NCBI GenBank assembly: GCA_035543015.1 | Contig: DATKKG010000067.1 | Span: 1 to 48,621, forward strand | Reading direction: 5' to 3' | Origin: DATKKG01 sp035543015 | GTDB taxonomy: Archaea; Thermoproteota; Nitrososphaeria; Conexivisphaerales; DTJL01 | DNA: 48,621 bases | In this document: positions 23,061 to 31,131 of the stretch, one piece after another | Numbering within the stretch: position 1 is the stretch's first letter | Layout of the letters: the number at the start of each line of letters is the position of its first letter | Notes under the pieces: generated by a model | Told to the model about the DNA's origin: nothing | The model's database searches: none | Seen by the model: only the letters and a program-made list of their open reading frames with translations | Made by a program: the position numbers and the translations under genes

Positions 23061-24239
23061 CTAGGCCTCTCCCGGGGGCATCTGGAGGATGAGGCCGGTG
23101 CTGTTGAGAACGTATATGCGGGAATGCCCTTCGCTGACGGCGGAGAAGGCAAGGCTGGTCCTGTCGGGGCTCCAGGACGGGTCGGTGGAGTTGGCGTTGG
23201 CGGGCCCCACGGTGCTCATGGTGGTCCAGAGCCGCCGCGTGTCCCAAAGGTAGAGGCTCAGGCCCGAGCCCGAATTCCAGGCCATGTAGGCGACGACCCC
23301 GCCCGAGCTTGCCGCCATCTTGAGGGCCGGATCCATGCTGCCGGGGATGTAGGGCGCTTCGAACGTCTCCTCGACTCCATGGGCTATGGGAACCGGGCCC
23401 GCCTGGAAGACCTTTGCGGAGCTGTCAAGGTCGATGACCCAGGCGTTGTAGTCCCCCGGAAGGTAGGAGCAGGGATACCGCCTGTCGTACTCGGTCACAG
23501 GGACTTCGTCGGACAGGTACGCCAGCTCCCTCGTGCCCGGCACCATGACGGGGTTCAGGTAGTTGGCGGTGCCGCCGAGGACGGTCCGGATAGTTCCGCC
23601 GCCGAGGCCAGCCGAAAGGATCTGCCACTTCCCGCCCACGAGGGACGAGTAGATGATCTCGTCCGCCGAGACCCAGACGGCTGAGACGTTCAGTCCCTGC
23701 ACCCTTGCGACCACCCTCACCGAGCCGTCGGCAAGAGACAGCCGCGCTAGGGAGTAGCCGTTCGAATCGACGAAGAAGAGGATCTCCTTCCCGTCGGGGC
23801 TCCACCCGGGTTGAAATGGCAGGACGTTGAGGGTCCCGTTGGTCAGAGCTGAAATCGTCGAGTTCTCCACAAACGCCCTCTTGAGATCTGCCCGAGAGCC
23901 AAGCGTATCGATGAAGGCAATCGAAGCGGAGTCGGGGCTCCAGGACGGGAAGGAGGCGTTCGCGCCCGAAGAAGTGAGCTGCCTGTTGGATGTTCCGTCG
24001 GGCGTCTCGACCCTGAGGGCCCAGACGGTCCCGCGGTGGGAGACGTAGGTGATGAGCCGCCCGTCCGGGCTCCACTCGGGATTGCGGTCGTCCGAGCTCC
24101 CTGAGGTGATGGTTGAGTAGGGCAGGGGGTTCGGCTGCCACCCGGGTGGCGGGAGTAACGTCACTGCCAGGACTGGAATGGTCCCCACACATAGCGCCAA
24201 GACCACCGCCAGGCCCCTCCTCCCCTGAAGGAGACGCAC
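23061..24239 (-). CDS. membrane-anchored TolB/PD40-type beta-propeller, orphan copy 3
   Basis: About 392 residues. The frame begins with ATG at 24254, but the box A at 24262-24271 is too close for that; GTG at 24239 fits a leaderless transcript with 23 to 32 bases spacing. Signal anchor to about residue 27, then LLPPPGW as in copy 2. PD40 repeats: NPEWSPDG, FPSWSPDS, QPGWSPDG, DPSWSPDR. No 12-helix partner gene is adjacent on its strand, though the copy 2 partner ends only 50 bases away in convergent orientation. It may share that partner. Confidence 0.78.
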   Translation of the reverse strand: MRLLQGRRGLAVVLALCVGTIPVLAVTLLPPPGWQPNPLPYSTITSGSSDDRNPEWSPDGRLITYVSHRGTVWALRVETPDGTSNRQLTSSGANASFPSWSPDSASIAFIDTLGSRADLKRAFVENSTISALTNGTLNVLPFQPGWSPDGKEILFFVDSNGYSLARLSLADGSVRVVARVQGLNVSAVWVSADEIIYSSLVGGKWQILSAGLGGGTIRTVLGGTANYLNPVMVPGTRELAYLSDEVPVTEYDRRYPCSYLPGDYNAWVIDLDSSAKVFQAGPVPIAHGVEETFEAPYIPGSMDPALKMAASSGGVVAYMAWNSGSGLSLYLWDTRRLWTTMSTVGPANANSTDPSWSPDRTSLAFSAVSEGHSRIYVLNSTGLILQMPPGEA

Positions 24240-24261
24240 AGAGCAGTTCGTCATATCCAGG

Positions 24262-24271
24262 TATTTAAATA
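24262..24271 (-). promoter_or_regulatory. box A of propeller 3
   Basis: On the minus strand ATTTAAATAC. Its distance to GTG 24239 is the same as that of the arsR box to its GTG. Confidence 0.6.
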
Positions 24272-24329
24272 TGAAAAGCAGGGGGTCGGACGATTCGCGG
24301 ACCTCCGCGGGCCCGCCGAGCGGTGAGGG

Positions 24330-26258
24330 CTAGGCTGGAAGCTTCAGCCTGGCTTGCAGCGAAAGGAACCTCGGGTCGTTCCGAATCGGATCGAAGTCAG
24401 GGAACCTGAAGTTGAAGAGGAAACTGGAGGGGTCCTCCTCGAACTCCTCCTCCATGAGGGCGAGGGCCTTCTCCTTCTCGCCCAGGGTGACGTAGGCCGC
24501 CGCCATCTGCGTGGGAGGATAGTACTGCGTCGCCTTCACTGCCTCCGCCTCCTTCAGGACCCCGCGAGCCTCGTCGGTGCGGCCGAGGAGCGCGTAGATC
24601 CTCGCCAGAAAGGAGAGGTCGTGAGGGATGATCTTGAGCCTCAGGGCCTCGTCCAGCTGCTTCGAGGCGTCTCCGCGCATCCCGGCGTAGTAGTAGGCGT
24701 AGGCCAGCCAGAGGCGCGTGGTCGCCAGATCGGGCTGGAGCCGTACGGTGTCGGCCGCGACGGACGCGGCCTTGGCGAAGTCCCCGCTGAGCAGGTGGAC
24801 GTAGGAAACACCCTGTTGGGCGAAGAGGGAGAGCGGGTCCAGCTCGCGTGCCTTGGTCGCCTCCTTCAGCGCGGACTCCCAGTTGCCGAGAAGGAAGAAC
24901 AGGACCGCATACCAGAAGTGGGCGATGGAGCTGCTCGGGTTGAGCTCGATGGCCTTCCTGAACTCCTCCTCCGCGAGGGTCCAGTCAAGGTCGCGCTGGA
25001 ACAAGATGTTGCCCCTGGCCAGGTGCGCGTCCGCGCAGTTCTCGTCCAGCTCGAGCGCCTTGGCGATCAGAGGTTCCGCCTTCTCGAATCCTTCGCGCAG
25101 GGGCATGGTCTCGCCGGCCATCGCAACGCATAGGTTGCCGAGCTGCGCGTATGCGGAGGAGAACTCCGGGTCCAGCCTAATGGCATCCTCGAAGTCGCGA
25201 ACGGCGTCCTGCATGGCGGGCCACGTGCCGACCTGACAGAGGTAGAGCCCCCTGAGGTAGCTTTCGTAGGCCGGCATGCTCTTGGTGGGCTCCTTCTTCA
25301 GCGAGGCCTTCTCCCCTTCCACAAGCTTGACCTTGAGGGTCGCGGCTATCCTCTGGGCTATGTCGCTCTGGATGGCGAACACGTCGTCAAGGTTCCTGTC
25401 GTAGCTCTGGGCCCATAGGTGCCTGTCGGTCTCCACATCGATGAGCTGGACGGTCACCCTCAGTCTCGTTCCGGCCATTCGAACGCTTCCTTCGACGACG
25501 GACCCGACGTCGAGCTCCTTTCCTATGTCCCCCACTTTCTTCTTGGCCCCCTTGTATCCCATGACGGAGGTCTGGGAGATCACGCTGAGTTCCCTGATGC
25601 TGGAGACGGTGGAGATGAGCTCCTCGGTGAGCCCGTCGGCGAAGTACTCGTCCCTCGGGTCCTGTGAGATGTTCAGGAGGGGGAGCACGGCTATCCTCCT
25701 CGTGTCCAGGCCCGATCCTCGGGCGCCCGAAGCCTCCCACGGCATGACGACCCGATAGACGCCGATCGGGACCTTGACGTTCTTCAGTTTCCTGTCCTCA
25801 AGCCTCTCGATTGGCAGCTCGATCTTGTTCCGGACGTGGTCGTAGACTTGCTCGGATATGCAGATTCCACCCGGTTCGGCCAGGGGCTCGATGCGCGAGG
25901 AGACGTTGACGGCGTCCCCGAGGATGTCTCCCTGGGTCTGAACTACGTCGCCCAGATGGACGCCGACCCGAATCTGCATTCGCTGGGCCTCGGGGAGGGA
26001 GGAGTTCACCTCATGCATGGTCTCCTGGATGGAGACGGCGCAGCGGACCGCCTCCAACGCGCTGGGGAAGACCACCAGGAAGGCGTCCCCGATGGTTTTG
26101 ACCTCCCTTCCGTTGTACCTGGGGAAGATGGAACGGAGCTGGTCGCGGTGGCCCCTCAGGCGCTCGAGCATCAGTCCCTCGTCGGCCTGCCCCATGGAGG
26201 TGAAGCCCACTATGTCGGTGAGCATTATGGCTGCAAGCCTTCGCTCGCCATCTAGCAA
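24330..26258 (-). CDS. class III nucleotide cyclase with TolB-like and TPR domains, paralogue 2
   Basis: 642 residues starting at TTG. Domain order and motifs match the protein at 2095-4053: Asp15 (LTDIVGFT), Lys54 and Asp58 (EVKTIGDAF), GDAVNVSSR, then a TolB-like block (IAVLPLLNIS, FADGLTEELI, GSVVEGSVR) and TPR repeats to the end. All catalytic residues expected for an active cyclase appear in place. The TPR part is more diverged than the cyclase part, suggesting different partners. It lies downstream of the propeller cluster but on its own promoter. Confidence 0.88.
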   Translation of the reverse strand: MLDGERRLAAIMLTDIVGFTSMGQADEGLMLERLRGHRDQLRSIFPRYNGREVKTIGDAFLVVFPSALEAVRCAVSIQETMHEVNSSLPEAQRMQIRVGVHLGDVVQTQGDILGDAVNVSSRIEPLAEPGGICISEQVYDHVRNKIELPIERLEDRKLKNVKVPIGVYRVVMPWEASGARGSGLDTRRIAVLPLLNISQDPRDEYFADGLTEELISTVSSIRELSVISQTSVMGYKGAKKKVGDIGKELDVGSVVEGSVRMAGTRLRVTVQLIDVETDRHLWAQSYDRNLDDVFAIQSDIAQRIAATLKVKLVEGEKASLKKEPTKSMPAYESYLRGLYLCQVGTWPAMQDAVRDFEDAIRLDPEFSSAYAQLGNLCVAMAGETMPLREGFEKAEPLIAKALELDENCADAHLARGNILFQRDLDWTLAEEEFRKAIELNPSSSIAHFWYAVLFFLLGNWESALKEATKARELDPLSLFAQQGVSYVHLLSGDFAKAASVAADTVRLQPDLATTRLWLAYAYYYAGMRGDASKQLDEALRLKIIPHDLSFLARIYALLGRTDEARGVLKEAEAVKATQYYPPTQMAAAYVTLGEKEKALALMEEEFEEDPSSFLFNFRFPDFDPIRNDPRFLSLQARLKLPA

Positions 26259-26291
26259 CGTGCGACCCCAGGTCCTTTCAGTTCAGGGGGA

Positions 26292-26302
26292 GATAAAACC
26301 GT
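26292..26302 (-). promoter_or_regulatory. promoter element of cyclase 2 (ACGGTTTTATC)
   Basis: Shares ACGGTTTTA with the cyclase 1 promoter at nearly the same distance from the start codon (44 versus 43 bases), suggesting common control or shared ancestry of the promoter. Confidence 0.55.
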
Positions 26303-26459
26303 TTTCGGAACTCGAGGGACCTCCCGACGGCCGCCGAGGCCGGGCTCCGGCGGGGGCCCATGAGACTTGGGGTGATCCGGGAGCCCGAGCTGACAAACGA
26401 AGCGCCGCGCTCGGGAGAAGCGTTATATTTCGGATGAAGCTCATGAGAGGCGACGGCGC

Positions 26460-26975
26460 ATGAAAGGAACTCGACTGTTCTCCATCGTCGGCGGGCTCAT
26501 CCTCATCCTCGCCGCCTTCCTCCCCTACGGCTACTCCACATGGGCCTCTGGCTCCACGTACGACGTAACGATGAAGCTGGTGACCAACGCGAACAGCGAC
26601 AACGCCATGTTCTCCCAGCTCCAGCAGATAGGCCTGACCTACACGATGTCGGCCATCGTCATGGGCATGGTGATAGTCGCCTTCTTCCTCTTCGTGGTCG
26701 GCGGCATCCTCGCGCTCGTGAAGACCGGAGGCGGCTCCGTAGCAGGCCCCGTCGGAGCCATCCTGCTCACCATCGTGCCTTTTCTTGCCGGAGGGTCCGC
26801 GTCGGACATCTTCGGGCTGGGGATAGGCTACTGGCTCGGCTGGGTGGGAGCCATCATCTGCGTCATAGGGAGCTTAGGCAAGTCCAAGCTGGAGAAGGTC
26901 AACTTGTTCGTCAACCAGAACCAGACGGTGAACGTAAACTCCCCCCCTCCAGCGCAGCCCCCTGCGAAACAGTGA
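26460..26975 (+). CDS. four-helix membrane protein of unknown function
   Basis: 171 residues with helices at about 8-28, 65-90, 93-115 and 118-140, and a polar tail that is Asn/Gln/Val-rich then Pro-rich. The loop after helix 1 is predicted outside, with a STWASGSTYDV stretch. Such small Gly-rich four-helix proteins are frequent in archaea without known role. GTTATATTT at 26423-26430 is the probable box A. A T-rich stretch (GTTTTTGTTATA) after the stop could terminate transcription. Confidence 0.7.
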   Translation: MKGTRLFSIVGGLILILAAFLPYGYSTWASGSTYDVTMKLVTNANSDNAMFSQLQQIGLTYTMSAIVMGMVIVAFFLFVVGGILALVKTGGGSVAGPVGAILLTIVPFLAGGSASDIFGLGIGYWLGWVGAIICVIGSLGKSKLEKVNLFVNQNQTVNVNSPPPAQPPAKQ

Positions 26976-27034
26976 GCCCGCGATCCCGTTTTTGTTATAT
27001 CGCCGGCCCGAGCGGAAGCCCTGCAGGGAAGGGG

Positions 27035-27502
27035 CTACTCCCGGAGCCTCCTCTCGATGAGCCCTCCCAGGACGAACGCAACAGCCAGGGTGAAGTAGAG
27101 CGATGAAGCTGGGAACTCGGGCGCGGCCTCGGTCACGATCACGGTGCCCGATAGGCCCGAGTCGACCATGCTGGCGTAGCGGTACGTCCCTGGGAGCGTG
27201 AAGGTGTGGCTGAAGGACTGGCCGACGACCATGGGCCCGGAATCCCAGGCCTCGGCCTGGTCGGGCAAGGACGTCGTCGTGTGGTATCCTTCCTCGTCCA
27301 CCCACGTGACCGTGTCTCCCGCGCCGACCACGATAGTCGTCGGCACGAAGGCCGGCACTTCGCATGCCTTCTCCTTGACGGTGAATGTGCTGGACGCCCT
27401 GGCCGAGCTTGCGAGGAACGCCAGAGTGACAAGAGAGATCAGACACAGCGCGGCGACCAGGGCTGACCGCCCCCGCCGTATGACGGGTGGTGTTTCCCTC
27501 AT
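27035..27502 (-). CDS. anchored cupredoxin-fold protein lacking most copper ligands
   Basis: 155 residues: signal peptide (to about 36), a halocyanin/plastocyanin-like domain (about 40-128) and a C-terminal membrane helix preceded by PEFP and followed by an Arg-rich end. The first ligand His is present in GYHTTTS. The C-terminal ligand loop, normally Y-x-Y-x-C-x-x-H-x-x-M, reads YRYASMVDSGLSGTV, so Cys, His and Met are all gone. Type 1 copper binding is therefore unlikely; a structural or other metal role is possible. The PEFP-helix-Arg tail resembles PEF-CTERM sorting signals. A GCTTATCTG box lies about 28 bases upstream of the ATG. Confidence 0.78.
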   Translation of the reverse strand: MRETPPVIRRGRSALVAALCLISLVTLAFLASSARASSTFTVKEKACEVPAFVPTTIVVGAGDTVTWVDEEGYHTTTSLPDQAEAWDSGPMVVGQSFSHTFTLPGTYRYASMVDSGLSGTVIVTEAAPEFPASSLYFTLAVAFVLGGLIERRLRE

Positions 27503-27547
27503 TCGTCCATTGAGGGCTTCCCCTACAGATAAGCTTTGATGGCTCGG

Positions 27548-28087
27548 TCAGGATCCGGAGAGCGAACCTGCGATGCCGGCGGCCCAGGACTCGATCTCCT
27601 TCCAGTCCCTGTAGTCGCCTTCGGGCATGGACTTTCGTGCCTCCTCGCTCCTGGCCGCCATCTTCCAGAAGAAACCCATGGTGCCCGTGAGCTTGGAGCT
27701 GTCGACGGCTCCAAAGAAGACCTGGTGGTCTTTGAAGTTGACCTTCGCCTTCAGCTCGTCAAGCTCCTTCGGACCGGAGACCTCCTTCAGGTCCCTTCCC
27801 TCCTTGTCCTTGGCCTCCGTTCCAAGGGGCCCGCTGCTGAAGAGCCAGACGGGACGGGAGACGAGAGACGCGCGGTTGCGGTCGACGAACCTCCTGGCCT
27901 CCTTCATCCAGTGGAACATGTACAGCGCGCTCCCGATAACGAAAGCGTCGTACTCCTTCACATCACCGACCCGGTCGACTTCCACGACGTCCGCTTCGAG
28001 GCCCTCCTCCTTCAGCTTCGCAGAGATGCGTTCCGCGATGCCCTTGGTGGCGCCGTACTTGCTCGCATAGGCGACGAGGACCTTCAT
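27548..28087 (-). CDS. flavodoxin-like protein (HemG-type)
   Basis: 179 residues. MKVLVAYASKYGATKGIAE is the FMN phosphate loop of flavodoxins of the HemG/menaquinone-dependent protoporphyrinogen oxidase type; YDAFVIGSALYMFHW and VWLFSSGPLG are the two further FMN loops. Length (HemG is about 180) and the insert before the last strand fit that branch. Whether it acts in heme synthesis cannot be said, since no other heme gene is near. Box A (GTTAAATA) at 28121-28128; start ATG. Confidence 0.83.
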   Translation of the reverse strand: MKVLVAYASKYGATKGIAERISAKLKEEGLEADVVEVDRVGDVKEYDAFVIGSALYMFHWMKEARRFVDRNRASLVSRPVWLFSSGPLGTEAKDKEGRDLKEVSGPKELDELKAKVNFKDHQVFFGAVDSSKLTGTMGFFWKMAARSEEARKSMPEGDYRDWKEIESWAAGIAGSLSGS

Positions 28088-28225
28088 ATGGACATCCGGG
28101 AGGTTACGGCAAGGCGGCGCTATTTAACCGAGCGGGCGCCTTGCTCGGAGTCGCGGCGGGTCCAGACGGGAGGTCGCACCCCGCCGCAGGAGGTCGGCCC
28201 CGGGTGTCCCCGGTGGCGCCCGAAC

Positions 28226-28233
28226 GGTTTATG
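28226..28233 (+). promoter_or_regulatory. box A of the DUF1579-like gene
   Basis: CGGTTTAT about 30 bases before the ATG at 28261, fitting a leaderless start. Confidence 0.5.
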
Positions 28234-28260
28234 GGCGGGCTCCTTCGATTGGCGGATTAA

Positions 28261-28785
28261 ATGGCGGGCACGAGGCAGGGCTGGATGATAGAGGGGCTGC
28301 CGGCGGACGGGCCCCTTCCCGAAATGAAGGACAAGCTGATGCTCTTCGGGCAGTTCGTCGGCGACTGGGAGGTCTACGAGGGGAGGTACCTGAAGCCCGA
28401 CGGCAGCTGGGCCATGGAGAGGGGGGAGGTCCATTGGAGGTGGATCCTGGAGGGGAGGGCCGTGCAGGACGTCTGGATGTTCCACGACGACGAGACGGGT
28501 GAGATGAAGCCCGCCGGAACCACCGTCAGGTTCTACGACCCCGGGATCGACGGCTGGCGCAGCATGTGGATATCGCCCCGGCAGAACTTCGTGAAGACGT
28601 TCGTCGGGTTGAAGGTTGGAGACGACATCGTTCTGGAGGGGAAGAGCCCGGAAGGGGGATCACTGAGGTGGACATTCACGGACATCACCCCCGACTCTTT
28701 CACCTGGCGTTCCCGTGAGTCTGCCGACGGCGGGCGCAGCTGGAAGACGAACGAAGAGATGAAGATACGCAGGATGCGAAAGTGA
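28261..28785 (+). CDS. lipocalin-like (DUF1579-type) protein
   Basis: 174 residues, soluble, without signal peptide. The pattern LFGQFVGDWEV, WRWILEGRAVQDVW, FYDPGIDGWRSMW and the closing DSFTWRSRESADGGRSW is that of the DUF1579/lipocalin-like beta-barrel group, where the first GDW and late ESxDGGxxW are typical. Family members are often annotated as unknown. A ligand-binding barrel is inferred. The gene is monocistronic, divergent from the flavodoxin gene. Confidence 0.68.
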   Translation: MAGTRQGWMIEGLPADGPLPEMKDKLMLFGQFVGDWEVYEGRYLKPDGSWAMERGEVHWRWILEGRAVQDVWMFHDDETGEMKPAGTTVRFYDPGIDGWRSMWISPRQNFVKTFVGLKVGDDIVLEGKSPEGGSLRWTFTDITPDSFTWRSRESADGGRSWKTNEEMKIRRMRK

Positions 28786-28813
28786 GCGTAGGAAACAGAA
28801 AGGCTGGAGAGGC

Positions 28814-29332
28814 TCAGCGGAGGAGCATCTCGACCAGCTGTCCGGCCCTGGCAGGGAAGGACTCGACGGGGACTCCCTTGTAGTCGGTGCCGAGTCCCTC
28901 GCCCACGACGCCAGTTATCGCGTCGATGTCGTCGCGCCTCCTCTCAAGGAAGCCGTCCAGTTCCACGGTGGTCCTGCACGTCAGGAAGACGAACTGGCGG
29001 GGCACTTTGTCCAGGATCATCTTGAACCCCTCCACCACTAGAAAGTCGAAGCCCTCGGCCTCCATCTCCTTCGCCATTCCCTCGAACTCCTTCTGGACGT
29101 CTCCGGGGGCCCTGATGATGGCGATCTCGTTCGGGGAGAAGCTCACGACCTTCTGTGATCCGGCTTCCCTCATCCTGTAGGTGTCCTTGCCCTCGGTGTC
29201 CATCGTGAACTCGTGGTGGATGTGCTTGATGGTGCCGACTTTGTAACCTCTGTCCGAGAGGCTCTTGACCAGGAACTCCGCCACGGTCGTCTTCCCGGAG
29301 TCTTTCGTCCCCACGACGAACACCGTTTTCAC
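28814..29332 (-). CDS. mobB: molybdopterin-guanine dinucleotide biosynthesis protein B (MobB)
   Basis: 172 residues from GTG at 29332. The Walker A loop is VGTKDSGKTT, followed by GTIKHIHHEF and the TYRMREAGSQKV segment typical of MobB; DFLVVEGFK is the Walker B region. MobB is a GTP-binding helper of MobA in making the dinucleotide form of the molybdenum cofactor, needed by the DMSO-reductase-family enzyme at 32917. Box A TATTAATA at 29356-29363 implies a leaderless start. Confidence 0.86.
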   Translation of the reverse strand: MKTVFVVGTKDSGKTTVAEFLVKSLSDRGYKVGTIKHIHHEFTMDTEGKDTYRMREAGSQKVVSFSPNEIAIIRAPGDVQKEFEGMAKEMEAEGFDFLVVEGFKMILDKVPRQFVFLTCRTTVELDGFLERRRDDIDAITGVVGEGLGTDYKGVPVESFPARAGQLVEMLLR

Positions 29333-29355
29333 GCGCTGAAAAGGGTCGCAGGACG

Positions 29356-29421
29356 TATTAATACTCAGCGTGGCACGGGTTCCGCAGCCGGAGTCGAAAG
29401 GTCGAAACCATCGGATATATT
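29356..29421. promoter_or_regulatory. divergent promoters of mobB and the radical SAM gene
   Basis: Minus-strand box TATTAATA at 29356-29363 (28 bases from the mobB GTG) and plus-strand GGATATATTA at about 29413-29421 (before the radical SAM start). Confidence 0.6.
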
Positions 29422-29451
29422 AGAACGCAGGCGCATCGATTGTCGTCGCCC

Positions 29452-31065
29452 ATGGAACCCGACCTGCTGCTGATACATCCGCCCTCCATCTATGACTTCC
29501 GAAAGCGGACCATCTTCCCCGGGCCCGTCGCGTACACCGTGAGCGAGAGCACAGACCAGTTCCTGATCCCCCCTGTGGGGATGCTGAGCATCGCCGAATA
29601 CCTGGACAGGCACGGGTACAGGGCGTCGGTCGACAACCTGGGAGAGCGCATGGCCAGGGACCCGACCTTCGACCCGCGCCGCTTCATAGAGGGAACCAGG
29701 GCCCGGGTGTACGGCGTAGGGCTCCACTGGTGCGTGCACAGCCAGGGGGCCGTGCAGGTGGCCAAGCTCTGCAAGGAGCTCCATCCGGACAGCTTGGTCG
29801 TGATGGGCGGCTTGACGGCGACGATGTTCCATGAGGAGATACCGACCAGGTACGGCTTCGTTGACGCCGTGCTGCGGGGAGAGGCGGAGGACGCCTTCCT
29901 GGAGTTGATGAGGAACCTGGACGCGAAGAAGGGCCCCGAAGGGACGCCGAACGCGACGTATCGCGACAGCGGCGGAAAGGTCAGGGTCGAACCGCTCCTC
30001 AAGCCGAGAGAGACCCTGGACGAATACGAGTTCACCAGGCTCGACCTGTTGGAGCCCAAGGGCTCCGTCTTCACATCCTACATGCCTCCTCACTGGAGCC
30101 TCCCCGTCTGCAGGGGGTGCCTGTACAACTGCGCGTCATGCGGTGGCTCCGCATACAGCTACATGACCCACCTCGGCCGAGAGAAGCCGGCGTTCAGGAG
30201 CCCTCGAAAGCTGGCCGACGACATCGCGAAGCTCTCCGAGCAGGGGGTGAGGCTCGCCTTCCTCTTCCAGGACCCTCGGATGGGGGGCAGGAAGTACACG
30301 GATGAGCTCTTCAGGACGCTGAAAGGCGAAGCCCCCCTGCTGGACGGCATGACGCTGGAGCTCTTCGCGCCTGCGTCGAACGAGTACTTGAGGGAGATCT
30401 CGAACCTGGGCGTGCCGGTGACCCTGACCATGTCCCCCGAATCAGGGGTCGAGGGCGCCAGGATGAGCCACGGCAGGCTGTATTCCAACGACGCCCTGTT
30501 GAAGACCATTGAGGCCTGCAGGGAGTACCCCCTCCATCTAATGGTCTTCTTCATGCTGGGGCTGGCGGACGAAACGCCCGAGACGATGGCCGAAACTTGG
30601 AAGCTGTGGGAGAGGATCTCGTCGATGGACGACCACGGGGGCTCGCCTGGGCGGCCAGGCTCGGTGAGCTACGCCTTCGGGCCGATGATCCTCCTCGATC
30701 CCGGCTCCCTGGCCTTCGATTTCCCTGAGAAGTACGGCTACAGGCTTCTTGCGAGGAACCTGACGGAGTATGTGGAAGCCATGGAGCTTCCTTCCTGGCA
30801 CCAGTGGATAAGCTATGAGACGAGGAACCTCGATCGGAGCTCCATGGCGCGGCTGATGATAGACTCCATCGCCCACTCTGTGGACACAAGGGAGAGGCAT
30901 GGCGTCTACAGCAGGGTCCGGGCCGCCAAGGAAAGGCTCCGACAGGTCACCTCGAGCAGGTGGGCCATGGGGCAGGTCGACACCGCCATGAAGGCTCAGT
31001 CGGAACCGGAGCGGGAGGCTGCGCTGGCAGCCATTCGAAGAGCTCTGGAAAGATCGGATGCGTAG
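29452..31065 (+). CDS. B12-binding-domain radical SAM protein
   Basis: 537 residues from ATG at 29452; a TTG 12 bases upstream would also fit the promoter. An N-terminal cobalamin-binding Rossmann domain (about 1-170; LLLIHPPSIYDF, SLVVMGGLTATMF) is followed by a radical SAM domain whose cluster motif is C-LYN-C-AS-C in CRGCLYNCASCGG. A third, helical domain ends the protein. Members of this class catalyse methylations or cyclisations such as those by BchE and HpnR; the substrate here is unknown. No B12 or lipid genes are adjacent. It is transcribed alone and converges with the transhydroxylase operon. Confidence 0.86.
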   Translation: MEPDLLLIHPPSIYDFRKRTIFPGPVAYTVSESTDQFLIPPVGMLSIAEYLDRHGYRASVDNLGERMARDPTFDPRRFIEGTRARVYGVGLHWCVHSQGAVQVAKLCKELHPDSLVVMGGLTATMFHEEIPTRYGFVDAVLRGEAEDAFLELMRNLDAKKGPEGTPNATYRDSGGKVRVEPLLKPRETLDEYEFTRLDLLEPKGSVFTSYMPPHWSLPVCRGCLYNCASCGGSAYSYMTHLGREKPAFRSPRKLADDIAKLSEQGVRLAFLFQDPRMGGRKYTDELFRTLKGEAPLLDGMTLELFAPASNEYLREISNLGVPVTLTMSPESGVEGARMSHGRLYSNDALLKTIEACREYPLHLMVFFMLGLADETPETMAETWKLWERISSMDDHGGSPGRPGSVSYAFGPMILLDPGSLAFDFPEKYGYRLLARNLTEYVEAMELPSWHQWISYETRNLDRSSMARLMIDSIAHSVDTRERHGVYSRVRAAKERLRQVTSSRWAMGQVDTAMKAQSEPEREAALAAIRRALERSDA

Positions 31066-31131
31066 GAGGGCCGGCGGCGTCTGGAGAGATAGCTTGCGCT
31101 AGTTCGGAGAATGAAAAGAAACGTCAAAGTG

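Noticed and set aside
22326..23684. A 452-codon plus-strand frame.
   Set aside because: Overlaps the 12-helix gene in another frame and propeller 3 in antisense; Gly/Arg/His-rich shadow.
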